A DNA stretch of 64,000 nucleotides from Mesorhizobium sp. M9A.F.Ca.ET.002.03.1.2 (lineage in GTDB: Bacteria; Pseudomonadota; Alphaproteobacteria; Rhizobiales; Rhizobiaceae), in the NCBI RefSeq assembly GCF_003952365.1, contig NZ_CP034443.1, positions 3,155,001 to 3,219,000 of the forward strand. The letters run 5' to 3'. The translations under genes and the position numbers were made by a program. Below are positions 54,740 to 63,972 of this stretch, in pieces. Position 1 is the first letter of the stretch. Each line of letters opens with the position of its first letter. The notes under the pieces were generated by a model. That model was given only the letters and a program-made list of their open reading frames with translations, did no database searches and had not been told where the DNA came from.

Positions 54740-57049
54740 TCAAATGGCGACCACGGGCAAGGCAGGCAGGACCTTGTCCAAGGTGATGGGAAATTCACGC
54801 ACTCGCACGCCGGTGGCGTTGTAGATGGCGTTGGCGACAGCAGCACCCGCACCGCAGACGCCGAGCTCGCCGAGACCCTTCGCGCCAAGCGGATTGGCCT
54901 TATCGTCGTGTTCCTCGAGGAACACGACCTCCATCTCGGGGACGTCGCCGTTGACCGGGACATGATACTCGGCAAGGTCGTGATTGACGAAGTGGCCGTA
55001 GCGCGGGTCGAGCACCGTCTGCTCCATCAGCGCTGCGCCGATCCCCCAGGTCATGCCGCCGATGATTTGCGAGCGCGCGGTCTTGGCGTTGAGGATACGG
55101 CCCGCGCCCATCACAGCCAGCATACGGCGCATGCGGATCTCACCGGTATCGCAATCGACCGCGACCTCGGCGAAATGCGCTCCGTAGGAATGCTGCGAGT
55201 AGGCCTTGTAAGACTCCGTGGCAGCGCCCGCGGCTACGGAGCCTTCGGCCTCGAACCCGTCGGGAGCGATCCTTCGGATGAGATCGTCCAGGCTTAACGA
55301 CTGCTGGCCGATCCTGACCTCGCTGTCGGCAAAGCTTGCCTCGGAGGCGTTCGCGCCGCGCAATGGCGAGGCTTCGCTCGACTGCGCCGCCTTCAGGATC
55401 CGTTCCTTGAGGGCATTGCACGCGTTGTACAGCGCCGAACCTGCGCTCGCGGCGCCCCAGGAACCGCCGGAGCCGGCGGTACGCGGGAAGCGGCTGTCGC
55501 CGAGCTCCACTTTGATGGACGAGATCGGCAGGCCGAGGCTCTCCGCCGCGATCTGGGTCAGGATCGTATAAGTGCCGGTCCCGATATCGGTCATGTCGAG
55601 CCGTGCCGTCACCCGGGCGTCCCGGTCGATCGCAACCCGCGCCGTCGCCGCGCCGATGTAGTTCGGACGGATCGCCGCCGCCATGCCGTAGCCGATGAGC
55701 TTCCGGCCCTCTCGAGTTCGGCCCGGTGTCGGGTCTCTCCGCTCCCAACCGAAACGGCGGGCGCCTTCCTCCATGCAGGCGACGAGATTGCGGGTGGAGA
55801 ACGGCACGCCGCGCTCGGGATCCTGTGTCGGTTCGTTGCGGATCCTGAGTTCGATCGGATTCAGGCCGAGCTGCTCGGCAAGCTCATCCATGGCGCATTC
55901 GAAGGCCAGCATGCCTGGGGCTTCACCGGGCGAGCGCATCCATTCGCCGCGGTTGATATCCAGCGGAACCAGGCGATGACGGGTGACACGGTTCGGCGCC
56001 GCATAGAGCGAGCGGGCAAAGACTGCGGTTTGTTCGCAGTACTCCTCGAAGCTGGACGTTGCCGACCAGACGTCGTGCGCGATCCCGGTGAGTCGCCCGT
56101 CGGTGTCCGTGCCGAGGCGTACCTGTTGGATCATCTCCGCGCGATGACCGGCATTGGCGAACATCTGTTGTCGCGTCAGCGCGATCTTCACGGGACGCTG
56201 CAGGACCTGCGCCGCAAGCGCGGCCAGGATTGTATCGACGTGGGCAATCAGCTTGGAGCCGAAGCCTCCGCCGATGAAGGGGCTCACGATGCGCACACGC
56301 TCGGGCGGGATGCGAAGCGTGCTGGCGACACCCGCCCGGAAGTTCGCGAGTGTCTGCGCCGATGTATGGATCGTCAGCTCGTTGCCTGACCAGGCGGCGA
56401 GCGTCGCATGGGGCTCCATCGGATTGTGATGTTCGAAGGGTGTCCGGTACGTGGCATCGATCTTGACCGGAGCCGCCGCAAAGGCGCTCTCGAAGTCGCC
56501 GACCACGCTGTCGGTCTCGAAGCCGGCATTGGTCCGCTTCGGTGCATAGGCCTCGGCCACACGCTCCGGTAAATCATAGAGGCCCGGCTCTTCGTCGTAG
56601 CGCACTCTGATGAGGCCCGCCGCGGCGCGTGCCGCCTCGAACGTCTCCGCAACGACCAGCGCGACGGGCTCGTCGTAATACCGCACCCGCTCGCTGCTGA
56701 GCGCGGGCCGGGGGCGCGTGAAAACCTCCGGGACCGTCGGCGTGACCGCCGGGCCGAAATCCGGCTGGGCCGGCGCGTTCCGATGCGTCATGACGAACAG
56801 CACTGCCGGCGCCCGTTCGGCTTCGGTCGTATCGATCTCGGCGATGCGCCCCTTGGCGACGGCGGCGCCGAGAATATAGCCATAGGCTGTACCCTCCAGC
56901 GCATTTTCGTAGGCGTAGGTGGCATTGCCTGTCACCTTGAGCGGGCCATCGATACGGTCGATCGGGCGCCCGATGACGCCAGTATCGGGATGAGGTTTCA
57001 CCCTTGAATGGGTGGCGGAGCCGGGCAGTCCGGGTATGGTCTCGTTCAT
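54740..57049 (-). CDS. paoC: Molybdopterin-binding subunit of xanthine dehydrogenase-family aldehyde oxidoreductase (PaoC-like)
   Basis: 769 aa large subunit. It opens with IGRPIDRIDGPLKVTGNATY, has FIGGGFGSKL, the molybdopterin-contact region RSPGEAPGMLAFE, GTGTYTILTQIAAESLG and the active-site glutamate in GAKGLGELGVCGAG near the C-terminus. Length and motifs match PaoC/YagR-type aldehyde oxidoreductases. It oxidises aldehydes or N-heterocycles together with the FAD and Fe-S subunits encoded upstream. Confidence 0.87.
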   Translation of the reverse strand: MNETIPGLPGSATHSRVKPHPDTGVIGRPIDRIDGPLKVTGNATYAYENALEGTAYGYILGAAVAKGRIAEIDTTEAERAPAVLFVMTHRNAPAQPDFGPAVTPTVPEVFTRPRPALSSERVRYYDEPVALVVAETFEAARAAAGLIRVRYDEEPGLYDLPERVAEAYAPKRTNAGFETDSVVGDFESAFAAAPVKIDATYRTPFEHHNPMEPHATLAAWSGNELTIHTSAQTLANFRAGVASTLRIPPERVRIVSPFIGGGFGSKLIAHVDTILAALAAQVLQRPVKIALTRQQMFANAGHRAEMIQQVRLGTDTDGRLTGIAHDVWSATSSFEEYCEQTAVFARSLYAAPNRVTRHRLVPLDINRGEWMRSPGEAPGMLAFECAMDELAEQLGLNPIELRIRNEPTQDPERGVPFSTRNLVACMEEGARRFGWERRDPTPGRTREGRKLIGYGMAAAIRPNYIGAATARVAIDRDARVTARLDMTDIGTGTYTILTQIAAESLGLPISSIKVELGDSRFPRTAGSGGSWGAASAGSALYNACNALKERILKAAQSSEASPLRGANASEASFADSEVRIGQQSLSLDDLIRRIAPDGFEAEGSVAAGAATESYKAYSQHSYGAHFAEVAVDCDTGEIRMRRMLAVMGAGRILNAKTARSQIIGGMTWGIGAALMEQTVLDPRYGHFVNHDLAEYHVPVNGDVPEMEVVFLEEHDDKANPLGAKGLGELGVCGAGAAVANAIYNATGVRVREFPITLDKVLPALPVVAI

Positions 57050-57144
57050 AAGTCACCTAAAGGCTTTCATTTGGGGTTCGAAACATCGAGGCGCGACGAC
57101 GCCTCGTCCTCGCACCTTCATGTTCGTCGCGTGGCGGCCGGAGC

Positions 57145-57615
57145 TCACGCGGCGATCTCGCCGAAATACTCGCGAAACTCGACCAGCCTCCCTGTCGGGC
57201 CGGCTCGCATGAAGATCGCATGCAGGCCAGTGTAGGGCGCGCCGCTGATTGTCCCGCTCCCGCGATCGCAGACGATGACCCAGTCGGCGGCGAAGAGCTT
57301 GAGATCGACGGTCGATTTCGTGATCCTGTTTCCCTGCGCTTGATGCGCGGCGGTCCAGGCTGCGAGTGCCCGTTTGCCCTCTGGCGGTCCGTGTCGGCCT
57401 CGTTGCTCGCCGACAGGGAATTGGAAGGTCATCGTCTCATCGCAACAATCGAGGAATGCCGTCCAGTCGCCAGAGGCCCAGCCAGCAAAGAAGGCGTCGA
57501 CGGCGGCCTCGAGCACGTGACGAGCTCCCGGATCGGATGTGGCGCCCCAAGCTGCGGCCGCAGAAACAAAAAGGCCGCCACCCGCGGCAGCAACGGCGCG
57601 TCGCGTGAGTTTCAT
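57145..57615 (-). CDS. Exported SnoaL/NTF2-like protein
   Basis: 156 aa. A twin-arginine signal (MKLTRRAVAAAGGGLFVSAA, about 1-25) precedes a SnoaL/ketosteroid-isomerase-like cone domain (VDAFFAGWASGDWTAFLDCC, ETMTFQFPVG, GLHAIFMRA, RLVEFREYFGE). Such domains bind or transform small hydrophobic molecules. It sits between the FAD-subunit and molybdenum-subunit genes of the oxidoreductase and may assist it in the periplasm. The exact function is unknown. Confidence 0.75.
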   Translation of the reverse strand: MKLTRRAVAAAGGGLFVSAAAAWGATSDPGARHVLEAAVDAFFAGWASGDWTAFLDCCDETMTFQFPVGEQRGRHGPPEGKRALAAWTAAHQAQGNRITKSTVDLKLFAADWVIVCDRGSGTISGAPYTGLHAIFMRAGPTGRLVEFREYFGEIAA

Positions 57616-57686
57616 ATCGATCTCCTGCTCGGCGCCTGCATCTGGGAACCGCTGTTCGGGGTCGTCGTCTCTGTCATCGCATCACC

Positions 57687-58672
57687 TCATGCACTATCGA
57701 TGGCAGCAGCGAGCGTATGCCGCATCGTCCGTTTCGCCAGCGGGATCTTGAAATCATTGGCCCCATGCCCGACGGCTGCGGCGAGCGCGGCTTCGGCCGC
57801 GTCGGTAAAGGCGCCGTCGGACGCCGCCGCTCCCGCGAGCGTGCGCTCCGCCTCCGTCGCGCGCCAGGGCTTCGCTGCCACGCCGCCCATGGCGATCCGG
57901 GCGCTTCGGATACGATCGCCGCTTTTCTCGACGATTGCTGCCACCGACACCAGCGCGAAGGCGTAGGAAGCACGGTCGCGCACCTTCCGGTAAACCTGCC
58001 GGCCGGGTGGCGGGGGCGGCAGGGTAACCGATGTGATCATCTCGCCGTGGCCGAGCACGGTTTCCATATGGGGCATCGCCTCGGGCAACCGATGGAAATC
58101 GCCGATCGGGATCGTGCGGGTCTCGCCGCCGGGCGATATGGTCTCGATCCTGGCGTCGAGCCCGGACATGGCGACCGCCATGTCGGAGGGATGGACCGCA
58201 ATGCAGGCTTCGCTCGCGCCAAGTATGGCGTGCATGCGATTGAAGCCCTGAAGCGCCGCGCAGCCAGAACCCGGCTCGCGCTTGTTGCAAGGCATGTTGC
58301 GGTCGTAGAGTAGGGGCAGCGCGTGCGCTGCAGGAGATTGCCGCTGGTCGAGGCCTTGTTGCGTATCTGGCCGGACGCTCCCGCCAGCAGCGCTTGCGTG
58401 AGCATCGGGTAGCGTGACCTTACCCGCGGATCGGCGGCGAGGTCGCTGTTGCGGACCTGGGCGCCGACTTGAAGCCCGCCTTCCGCCGTCTCCTCGATCC
58501 GATTGAGCGGCAGCCGACTGATGTCGACGAGATGCGCCGGGCGCTCGATCTCGAGCTTCATCAGGTCGAGAAGGTTGGTGCCGCCGCTGATGAACTTGGC
58601 GTCCGGCCGGGCTGCGACCGCGGCGGCCGCCTGCTCAGCACTTGCCGCACGTTCATAAGTAAAGGATTGCAT
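57687..58672 (-). pseudogene. paoB: FAD-binding subunit of the aldehyde oxidoreductase (PaoB-like), frameshifted
   Basis: Two overlapping minus-strand frames together make one PaoB-type protein of about 328 residues. The first (from ATG 58672) gives [35 protein letters not shown] and [14 protein letters not shown]; the second continues [29 protein letters not shown] and [10 protein letters not shown]. The switch falls at about 58306-58315, where the expected [13 protein letters not shown] reads CPYST in frame one, consistent with one missing base. Everything else is well conserved, so the lesion is recent, a sequencing error, or a programmed shift. Confidence 0.8.
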
Positions 58673-58675
58673 TGC

Positions 58676-59335
58676 TCACGCCTCCTCTGCCGCGTCGCGG
58701 ATTGCAGCGACAATGTTCGGATAAGCGGCACAACGGCAGATGTTGCCGCTCATCCGCTCGCGGATCTCGGCGTCGGTGAGAGCGACGGAAACCGCCGCCA
58801 CGTCGGCGCTCGCGTGGCTCGGCCAACCGGCCCTGGCCTCGCCCAGCATGCCGACCGCGGAGCAGATCTGGCCCGGCGTGCAATAGCCGCACTGGAAACC
58901 GTCGCGGGCGACGAAGGCGGCCTGCACCGGATGCAGCCGGTCACCCTCCGCAAGGCCCTCGACCGTGATGATCTCGTCGCCTTCATGCATTGCGGCAAGC
59001 GTCAGGCAGGAATTGATCCGGCGCCCGTCGACGAGCACCGTGCAAGCGCCGCACTGGCCGTGGTCGCAGCCTTTCTTCGAGCCGGTCAGGCCGAGATGGT
59101 TGCGCAGGGCGTCGAGCAGTGTCGTCCGCGGGTCGAGCTCGACGGCAATATCCTTGGCGTTGATCCGCAGGGACATCGGCATCGTCGGCGCCGGCGTGGG
59201 CGATGCGGCCGTCGTGACGGTGTCGGCCGGCTCGGCGCCAACCGGTATACCGGTAGCCAGAAGCACGCCGGTCGCCACCCCGCCCTCCAGAACCGTTCGA
59301 CGCGTCGGCCCGTTCCTGTTGTCTGTTTCGGCCAT
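58676..59335 (-). CDS. paoA: [2Fe-2S] subunit of the aldehyde oxidoreductase with Tat signal (PaoA-like)
   Basis: 219 aa from the ATG at 59333-59335. It has a twin-arginine region ([19 protein letters not shown]), a Thr/Pro-rich linker, then a plant-type ferredoxin domain ([21 protein letters not shown]) and a C-terminal helical [2Fe-2S] domain ([20 protein letters not shown]). The Tat signal predicts a folded, periplasmic complex as in E. coli PaoABC. The maturation factor PaoD/XdhC is not in the window. Confidence 0.88.
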   Translation of the reverse strand: MAETDNRNGPTRRTVLEGGVATGVLLATGIPVGAEPADTVTTAASPTPAPTMPMSLRINAKDIAVELDPRTTLLDALRNHLGLTGSKKGCDHGQCGACTVLVDGRRINSCLTLAAMHEGDEIITVEGLAEGDRLHPVQAAFVARDGFQCGYCTPGQICSAVGMLGEARAGWPSHASADVAAVSVALTDAEIRERMSGNICRCAAYPNIVAAIRDAAEEA

Positions 59336-59472
59336 GCTTGGTCTCCCGGTCGCAATGACAAGAACGCAAAACGGCAACTTGACCCGATGGCGAGCCCTCG
59401 GATGCTGTCACTCATCGACACGGGAGGTGGGGATGCGCGCGGCGGCTTTCTTTCAAGAAACCGGCGGCAATG

Positions 59473-60357
59473 TCAGGATTCCGGAGAAAAATGCACCTGA
59501 TAGGCTCGAGGCGTCATGCCCCTGCGACGCCGGAATGTCGTGGTGAAATGGCTCTGACTTGAAAAGCCGAGCCGAAAGGCAATGGCACCGATCGACAAAC
59601 CGGTTTCGCGCAGCAGCACCTCCGCTCGCCGCACGCGCTCCTCGATCACATAGGCATAGGGTGCAAGGCCGGTCGTCGCCTTGAATCGGCGCGCAAAACT
59701 GTCGACGGCCATATCCGCAACGCCTGCCAGCTCGCTTAGCGAAATGTCGGAACTCATATGCGCATCGATGTAAGCCCGAACCCGACCAAGCGCCCGACGG
59801 CTGAGACAGCCGTGCCGTACAGACGGATGTTGCTCCCGGCTCAGGGTCGCCACGCGAAGGCTGACGAGGGCGACCAGATGCTCGACATAGGCAGTGTCCG
59901 GCTTGTGACCAAGCGCCATCTCGTCGCGAAGCGAACTCAGGAGCGTGGCGATGACCGCGTCTTTCCTGTTCACCAGGATCGGCAAATCTTTCAGGCGTTC
60001 GCATCCAGGAAGCTTGATATCGGGATCGATCCACAAGGCCGAATAGGAGAGGTTTACACCGCGATAGAAGCCTAGCCGCTCTGCGCCTGCGGGGACGAAG
60101 GTGAGAGCTCCGGGTCGGTCCATTCCGTCGTAGAGGGATCTTGCCTCGTGCCGGATGGATGTATGAGAGGTTCCGCCTTCGTCGGTCAGCACGACCAGAT
60201 GGTGAGGGGCTGTCCAGCGGAGCTCCGCTTCCCGGCAGGCCCACCGCCGATTATCGAAAACGATCGAGGAGCTGGCCCACGACGCGGTTTGCAGGGGCTC
60301 TGACTTCTCCTCCTGGCTCCGAACTCGTCCGTCGCCAAGCAACGGTCTGAATGACAT
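59473..60357 (-). CDS. AraC-family transcriptional regulator
   Basis: 294 aa. The N-terminal ~170 residues are a cupin-like sensor; the C-terminal ~100 residues form the double HTH (DISLSELAGVADMAVDSFAR, then IGAIAFRLGFSSQSHFTTTF and the MTPRAYQ end). It precedes paoA by 137 bp on the same strand and is the likely local activator or repressor of the oxidoreductase genes. Confidence 0.87.
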   Translation of the reverse strand: MSFRPLLGDGRVRSQEEKSEPLQTASWASSSIVFDNRRWACREAELRWTAPHHLVVLTDEGGTSHTSIRHEARSLYDGMDRPGALTFVPAGAERLGFYRGVNLSYSALWIDPDIKLPGCERLKDLPILVNRKDAVIATLLSSLRDEMALGHKPDTAYVEHLVALVSLRVATLSREQHPSVRHGCLSRRALGRVRAYIDAHMSSDISLSELAGVADMAVDSFARRFKATTGLAPYAYVIEERVRRAEVLLRETGLSIGAIAFRLGFSSQSHFTTTFRRRRGMTPRAYQVHFSPES

Positions 60358-60526
60358 CGCGGCATCTCGCTGGTTCGCTCGCGGAGCCGTGCCCAGCCCC
60401 GGATTGAGCGTTTTGCGCTGCCCCGCCGCTACGCATATGGCGGTTTATGTGGGACAAGTACCGCGCATTGGTAACCGCGCCGTGTTCAAGAAGTCGTGAG
60501 ATCAGGCAAATCCAGCGCGCCTCTTG

Positions 60527-61864
60527 TCAACCACCGAGCCCATCGCGGATGGCGCAGAAATAGCGGTCGGTTCCGACCTGCCCGCCCTTGAGCGCAACCT
60601 CCAGTCCTTCGATTGCCTTGTCGCGCGAGTGGGCGACGCAGAGCGGCGAACCTGGTGAGGCAGGCAGCGGCATCCGCACCGTCAGCGCATCGACGCCCAT
60701 CTGGCCGAGCGCGTGGCTGGATGTATCGCCGCCGGCGACGACCACGCGCTGCAATTTCTGCTCGACCGTCAACTCGCGAAGAAGTTCGCCGAGGCCACGG
60801 CCAAGCTTGTGGCGGGCACCTTCCTGGCGGTCGATTTCGGCGCCACGATCCGCTGTCGGACCAAGCGCGGTGTAGAGAATGACGCTGCGACCGGCTTCAA
60901 GGCTGGCGCGACCGGCCGCCGCGGCCCGCGCGATCGCCTTGTCGGACTCCGCCGAGATCATTTCGATAGGATCCACCTCGACTCCGTCGAATCCGTCAGT
61001 CAGGGCATGCCTGATCTGTCGTTCCGTTGTCGGCGAACAGCTCCCTGACACCACCGCGATCCGGTCGGCCGCGCCCGGCAGCGAAAAGCTGGGCTCGGCA
61101 CTGACGGTATGGTTCGAGGCCCATTCGGCCAGCAGCGCATATTCGATCCCCGACGAGCCGACGACGAACGTGCCGCCTGGCTTGTGAACGCGCCATATCT
61201 CCTTGCCGGCAAGCGCCTGGGTTTCCAGGCTGTCGACATCGACAAGCACGACGTCGTTGTCATTTTCGATCAGGCGATCGAACGCTTCCGGCCGCGATGC
61301 CGACTGCAGCGTCGCCAGGTCGATCAGCCCTAAGGTGAGATCCGTCTGGCGCGACAGATGGATCAGCAGGTCGGATTCATCCATCGGCGTGGTCGGATGG
61401 CGGCTCATCACGGGATGGCGATCGATACGGTAATATTTTTCGCGGTAGGCCGCGAACAGATGGCCGAAGGCGGTGTAGCGCTTGAGCTGCGGCGCGCCGA
61501 CCACCAGCGGCACGCTGTCTTGGCCGAAAACCGAGCGACCGATCTCGATGGCCCGGCCGATGCTGCCGATCGTCGGGCTGGAATCGAAGGTCGAGCAGAC
61601 CTTGTAATGGCAGATCTCGGCGTTCAGGGTCTTCAGCCAGGCGAAGGCATCCTTGAGATGCGTGTCCATCCATTGCGGCGTCTCGCTGCGGCTGGTGCCG
61701 GCGAGACCAACGGCACGGCAACGCGCGAACCGCGCAAGCTGCACCTCGTCCGGCTGGCGCATGAACAGCACGGTCGGCACGCCACCCAGCTCCAGCGCCT
61801 CCATGACGTCGGTCGAGCCGGTGAGGTCGTCGCCATAATAGCTGAGCAGCAGGTTTTGTACCAC
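60527..61864 (-). CDS. DUF1537 four-carbon acid sugar kinase family protein, OiaK-like
   Basis: 445 aa from a GTG at 61862-61864, 1 base after the RuBisCO-like gene stop. It has the N-terminal YYGDDLTGSTDVMEAL motif and C-terminal nucleotide-binding region VVVAGGDTSSHALGQ and GSPLCVAHS. The family phosphorylates acid sugars such as erythronate, threonate, 3-oxotetronate and 3-oxo-isoapionate. Pairing with a RuBisCO-like protein points to 3-oxo-isoapionate kinase (OiaK). The 200-residue upstream extension of the frame lies inside the next gene and is rejected. Confidence 0.8.
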   Translation of the reverse strand: MVQNLLLSYYGDDLTGSTDVMEALELGGVPTVLFMRQPDEVQLARFARCRAVGLAGTSRSETPQWMDTHLKDAFAWLKTLNAEICHYKVCSTFDSSPTIGSIGRAIEIGRSVFGQDSVPLVVGAPQLKRYTAFGHLFAAYREKYYRIDRHPVMSRHPTTPMDESDLLIHLSRQTDLTLGLIDLATLQSASRPEAFDRLIENDNDVVLVDVDSLETQALAGKEIWRVHKPGGTFVVGSSGIEYALLAEWASNHTVSAEPSFSLPGAADRIAVVSGSCSPTTERQIRHALTDGFDGVEVDPIEMISAESDKAIARAAAAGRASLEAGRSVILYTALGPTADRGAEIDRQEGARHKLGRGLGELLRELTVEQKLQRVVVAGGDTSSHALGQMGVDALTVRMPLPASPGSPLCVAHSRDKAIEGLEVALKGGQVGTDRYFCAIRDGLGG

Positions 61865-61865
61865 G

Positions 61866-63116
61866 TCAGACTGCCTTGCCGTCGCCGAACTTCTCGATCG
61901 AGCGCGCCAGCTCGACATGGGTCTTGGCGAATTCCTCGAGCGGAATGCCCTCGACCGCCGCCTGCCAGGCCTGCTGCACGGCGCGCACGCCGGCGCCCGG
62001 TCCGTCCGGATGGCTGACGATACCGCCGCCGCAGAGATAGAGGAGATCGACCGTCTGGCCGGTTCGCCGGTAGGTTTCGGGGGCCTGTCCACCCCATTGG
62101 CCGGAGCCGGCGACCGGCAATGCGCAATCATCAGGCGAAAAGATCGGCGTGGTCACCGCCTTGAAGGACTCGACGAAGGACCAATCCGGCTCCCAATATT
62201 TCGAGGCGATGCCGTTGATCTGGAATTGATCGACGCCGAGCAGCCGCCAGAACTGCTGCCAGACCTTGAAGTCCATGCCGAGGCCGGGGTGACGGGTGAG
62301 GATGTCCCAGCCATTGCGGTGGGCGTGCAACACCAGGCTGGAGCGCTTTCTGAGGAAGGCCATACCGCCGAAGCCGACGGAATTGATGTTGACCACTGCG
62401 CAATTGCCGCCGGCCTTGGCCACCAGGTCGTGGTTGCGCATCATCTCGTCGGGGTCGGCATGCGAAATGCCGAAGGCATACATGACCTTTTTACCGGTCC
62501 TCTGCTCATGGTCGAGGACGAGCGGCATGATCGCTTTCACTCGTTCCGCCAGCGGTGAATAGGCCGGGCTCATCAGCTTCTCGTCGTCCTTGATGAAATC
62601 GACGCCGGCGTCGAACAGCTCACCCACCATTGCCGCCGTCTCGTGCGGCCTCAGCCCCAACGCCGGCTTGACGATCGTGCCGATGATCGGACGGTCCTCG
62701 ACGCCGGTCAGCCGGCGGCTGCCGGCGACGCCGAATTGCGGACCAGGATGCGCGCCCCTGTATTCCTTCGGCAGCTTCATATCGACGATGCGAATGCCGG
62801 ACAGGCCCCTGATCGAAAAGGTGCCGCCGATGGCGATGGTCATCAGCGCCGAAAGGTCGGTGCCTATGGCATCCAGCGGAAACGCGATGTCGACATCCGC
62901 GCGCTTGAAGGGCCCGTCGCCGGCCTCGGGAAGGGATGGCCGAATGGCGTCCGGCAAATGCCGTATCGCCAGGACGCGCGCGGCCACCCTGGCCTTGAGC
63001 TCTTCGGTCTCGCCGGCCAGTGCGACAAAGGTTCCGGTCGACTGGTCGCTTGCGATCTTGGCCGCCAGCGCCTCGATGCTGCCGGAGGTTTCGACGCGAT
63101 AGGTGAGGGTGATCAT
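61866..63116 (-). CDS. RuBisCO-like protein (form IV), OiaX-like
   Basis: 416 aa from the ATG at 63114-63116. Large-subunit RuBisCO fold: GTIVKPALGLRPHETA, the metal/carbamate loop GVDFIKDDEKLMSPAY (Lys, Asp, Asp, Glu present), VLHAHRNGW, and LYLCGGGIVSHPDGPGAGV near the end. The loop 6 region of true RuBisCO (KSGGIH) is not conserved, so it will not fix CO2. The DUF1537 kinase neighbour suggests 3-oxo-isoapionate-4-phosphate transcarboxylase/hydrolase (OiaX), part of D-apionate breakdown. An enolase-type RLP is an alternative. Confidence 0.82.
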   Translation of the reverse strand: MITLTYRVETSGSIEALAAKIASDQSTGTFVALAGETEELKARVAARVLAIRHLPDAIRPSLPEAGDGPFKRADVDIAFPLDAIGTDLSALMTIAIGGTFSIRGLSGIRIVDMKLPKEYRGAHPGPQFGVAGSRRLTGVEDRPIIGTIVKPALGLRPHETAAMVGELFDAGVDFIKDDEKLMSPAYSPLAERVKAIMPLVLDHEQRTGKKVMYAFGISHADPDEMMRNHDLVAKAGGNCAVVNINSVGFGGMAFLRKRSSLVLHAHRNGWDILTRHPGLGMDFKVWQQFWRLLGVDQFQINGIASKYWEPDWSFVESFKAVTTPIFSPDDCALPVAGSGQWGGQAPETYRRTGQTVDLLYLCGGGIVSHPDGPGAGVRAVQQAWQAAVEGIPLEEFAKTHVELARSIEKFGDGKAV

Positions 63117-63150
63117 CGTTCGAAAAAAGTTCCCTGATCTTCGAAATCTG

Positions 63151-63176
63151 GTATAATGAGTACATAAGTATTGCAA
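63151..63176. promoter_or_regulatory. Candidate GntR operator/promoter in the RLP-GntR divergent region
   Basis: GTATAATGAGTAC (63151-63163) is an imperfect inverted repeat (GTA/TAC) that includes a perfect TATAAT (63152-63157) and is followed by ACATAAGTAT. It lies 35 bp upstream of the RuBisCO-like gene. Control by the adjacent GntR protein is inferred. Confidence 0.4.
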
Positions 63177-63258
63177 GCGATATCCTGCTCGGGCAGGCAT
63201 TCTGGGAATCGTGGCGACAATGCTAAACAGGCATCGGTCAAGGGAGTGATTCGCGACG

Positions 63259-63972
63259 ATGAACCGTTCGGAGCCGATCGTCCGGCGCAAGCTTTCCGAC
63301 GAAGTATTTTTGAGACTGAAGCGCTTGATCACCAGCGGTGAATTGCTGCCGGGCGACGACATGCCGTCGGAGCGCGAGCTAATGGAGCGCTTCGAGGTCG
63401 GCAGGCCGGCGATCCGCGAGGCGATGCAGGCACTGAGCAATATGGGCCTCGTCGCGATCTCGCATGGCGAGCGGGCGAAAGTGCTGCAACTGACCGCCAA
63501 GTCGATCATCAAACAGGTCGATGGCGCGGCCAAGATCATCCTGTCGTCGTCGAAGGACACGCTGGAGCACCTCAAGAACGCGCGCATCTTCTTCGAGCGC
63601 GGCATGGTCAGGGAAGCCGCCGAAAAGGCCACCGCCGAGGACGTGCAGCGCCTGCGGGCGACCGTTGCCGAACAGCGGAGCTTTCGCGGAAATTCCGAAG
63701 CCTTCATATCCGCCGACATGAAGTTCCATACCCAGATCGCGGCCATATCCGGCAACCCGATCTATGTTGCGGTCAGCGAGGCGATGCTTGGCTGGCTGAA
63801 GGAATATCACACCGAAATGCTGATCTGGACCGGCAAGGAAAAGTTCACGCTCACCGAGCACGAAGAGATCATCGGGCGCATCGAGCAGAAGGATGCGGAG
63901 GGCGCCGAAAAGGCGATGATCAAGCACCTCGAGCGCTCGCGCGCGCTCTATGTGATGAATTCCGGCGACTGA
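63259..63972 (+). CDS. GntR-family (FadR/NanR-like) transcriptional regulator
   Basis: 237 aa. N-terminal winged helix with LITSGELLPGDDMPSERELM and ERFEVGRPAIREAMQALSNM, then an FCD ligand-binding domain (about 95-230) with metal-ligand histidines in ADMKFHTQIAA, LTEHEEIIG and IKHLERSR. It is divergent from the kinase/RuBisCO-like pair and probably controls it in response to a sugar acid. The gene ends 28 bp before the window edge. Confidence 0.88.
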   Translation: MNRSEPIVRRKLSDEVFLRLKRLITSGELLPGDDMPSERELMERFEVGRPAIREAMQALSNMGLVAISHGERAKVLQLTAKSIIKQVDGAAKIILSSSKDTLEHLKNARIFFERGMVREAAEKATAEDVQRLRATVAEQRSFRGNSEAFISADMKFHTQIAAISGNPIYVAVSEAMLGWLKEYHTEMLIWTGKEKFTLTEHEEIIGRIEQKDAEGAEKAMIKHLERSRALYVMNSGD

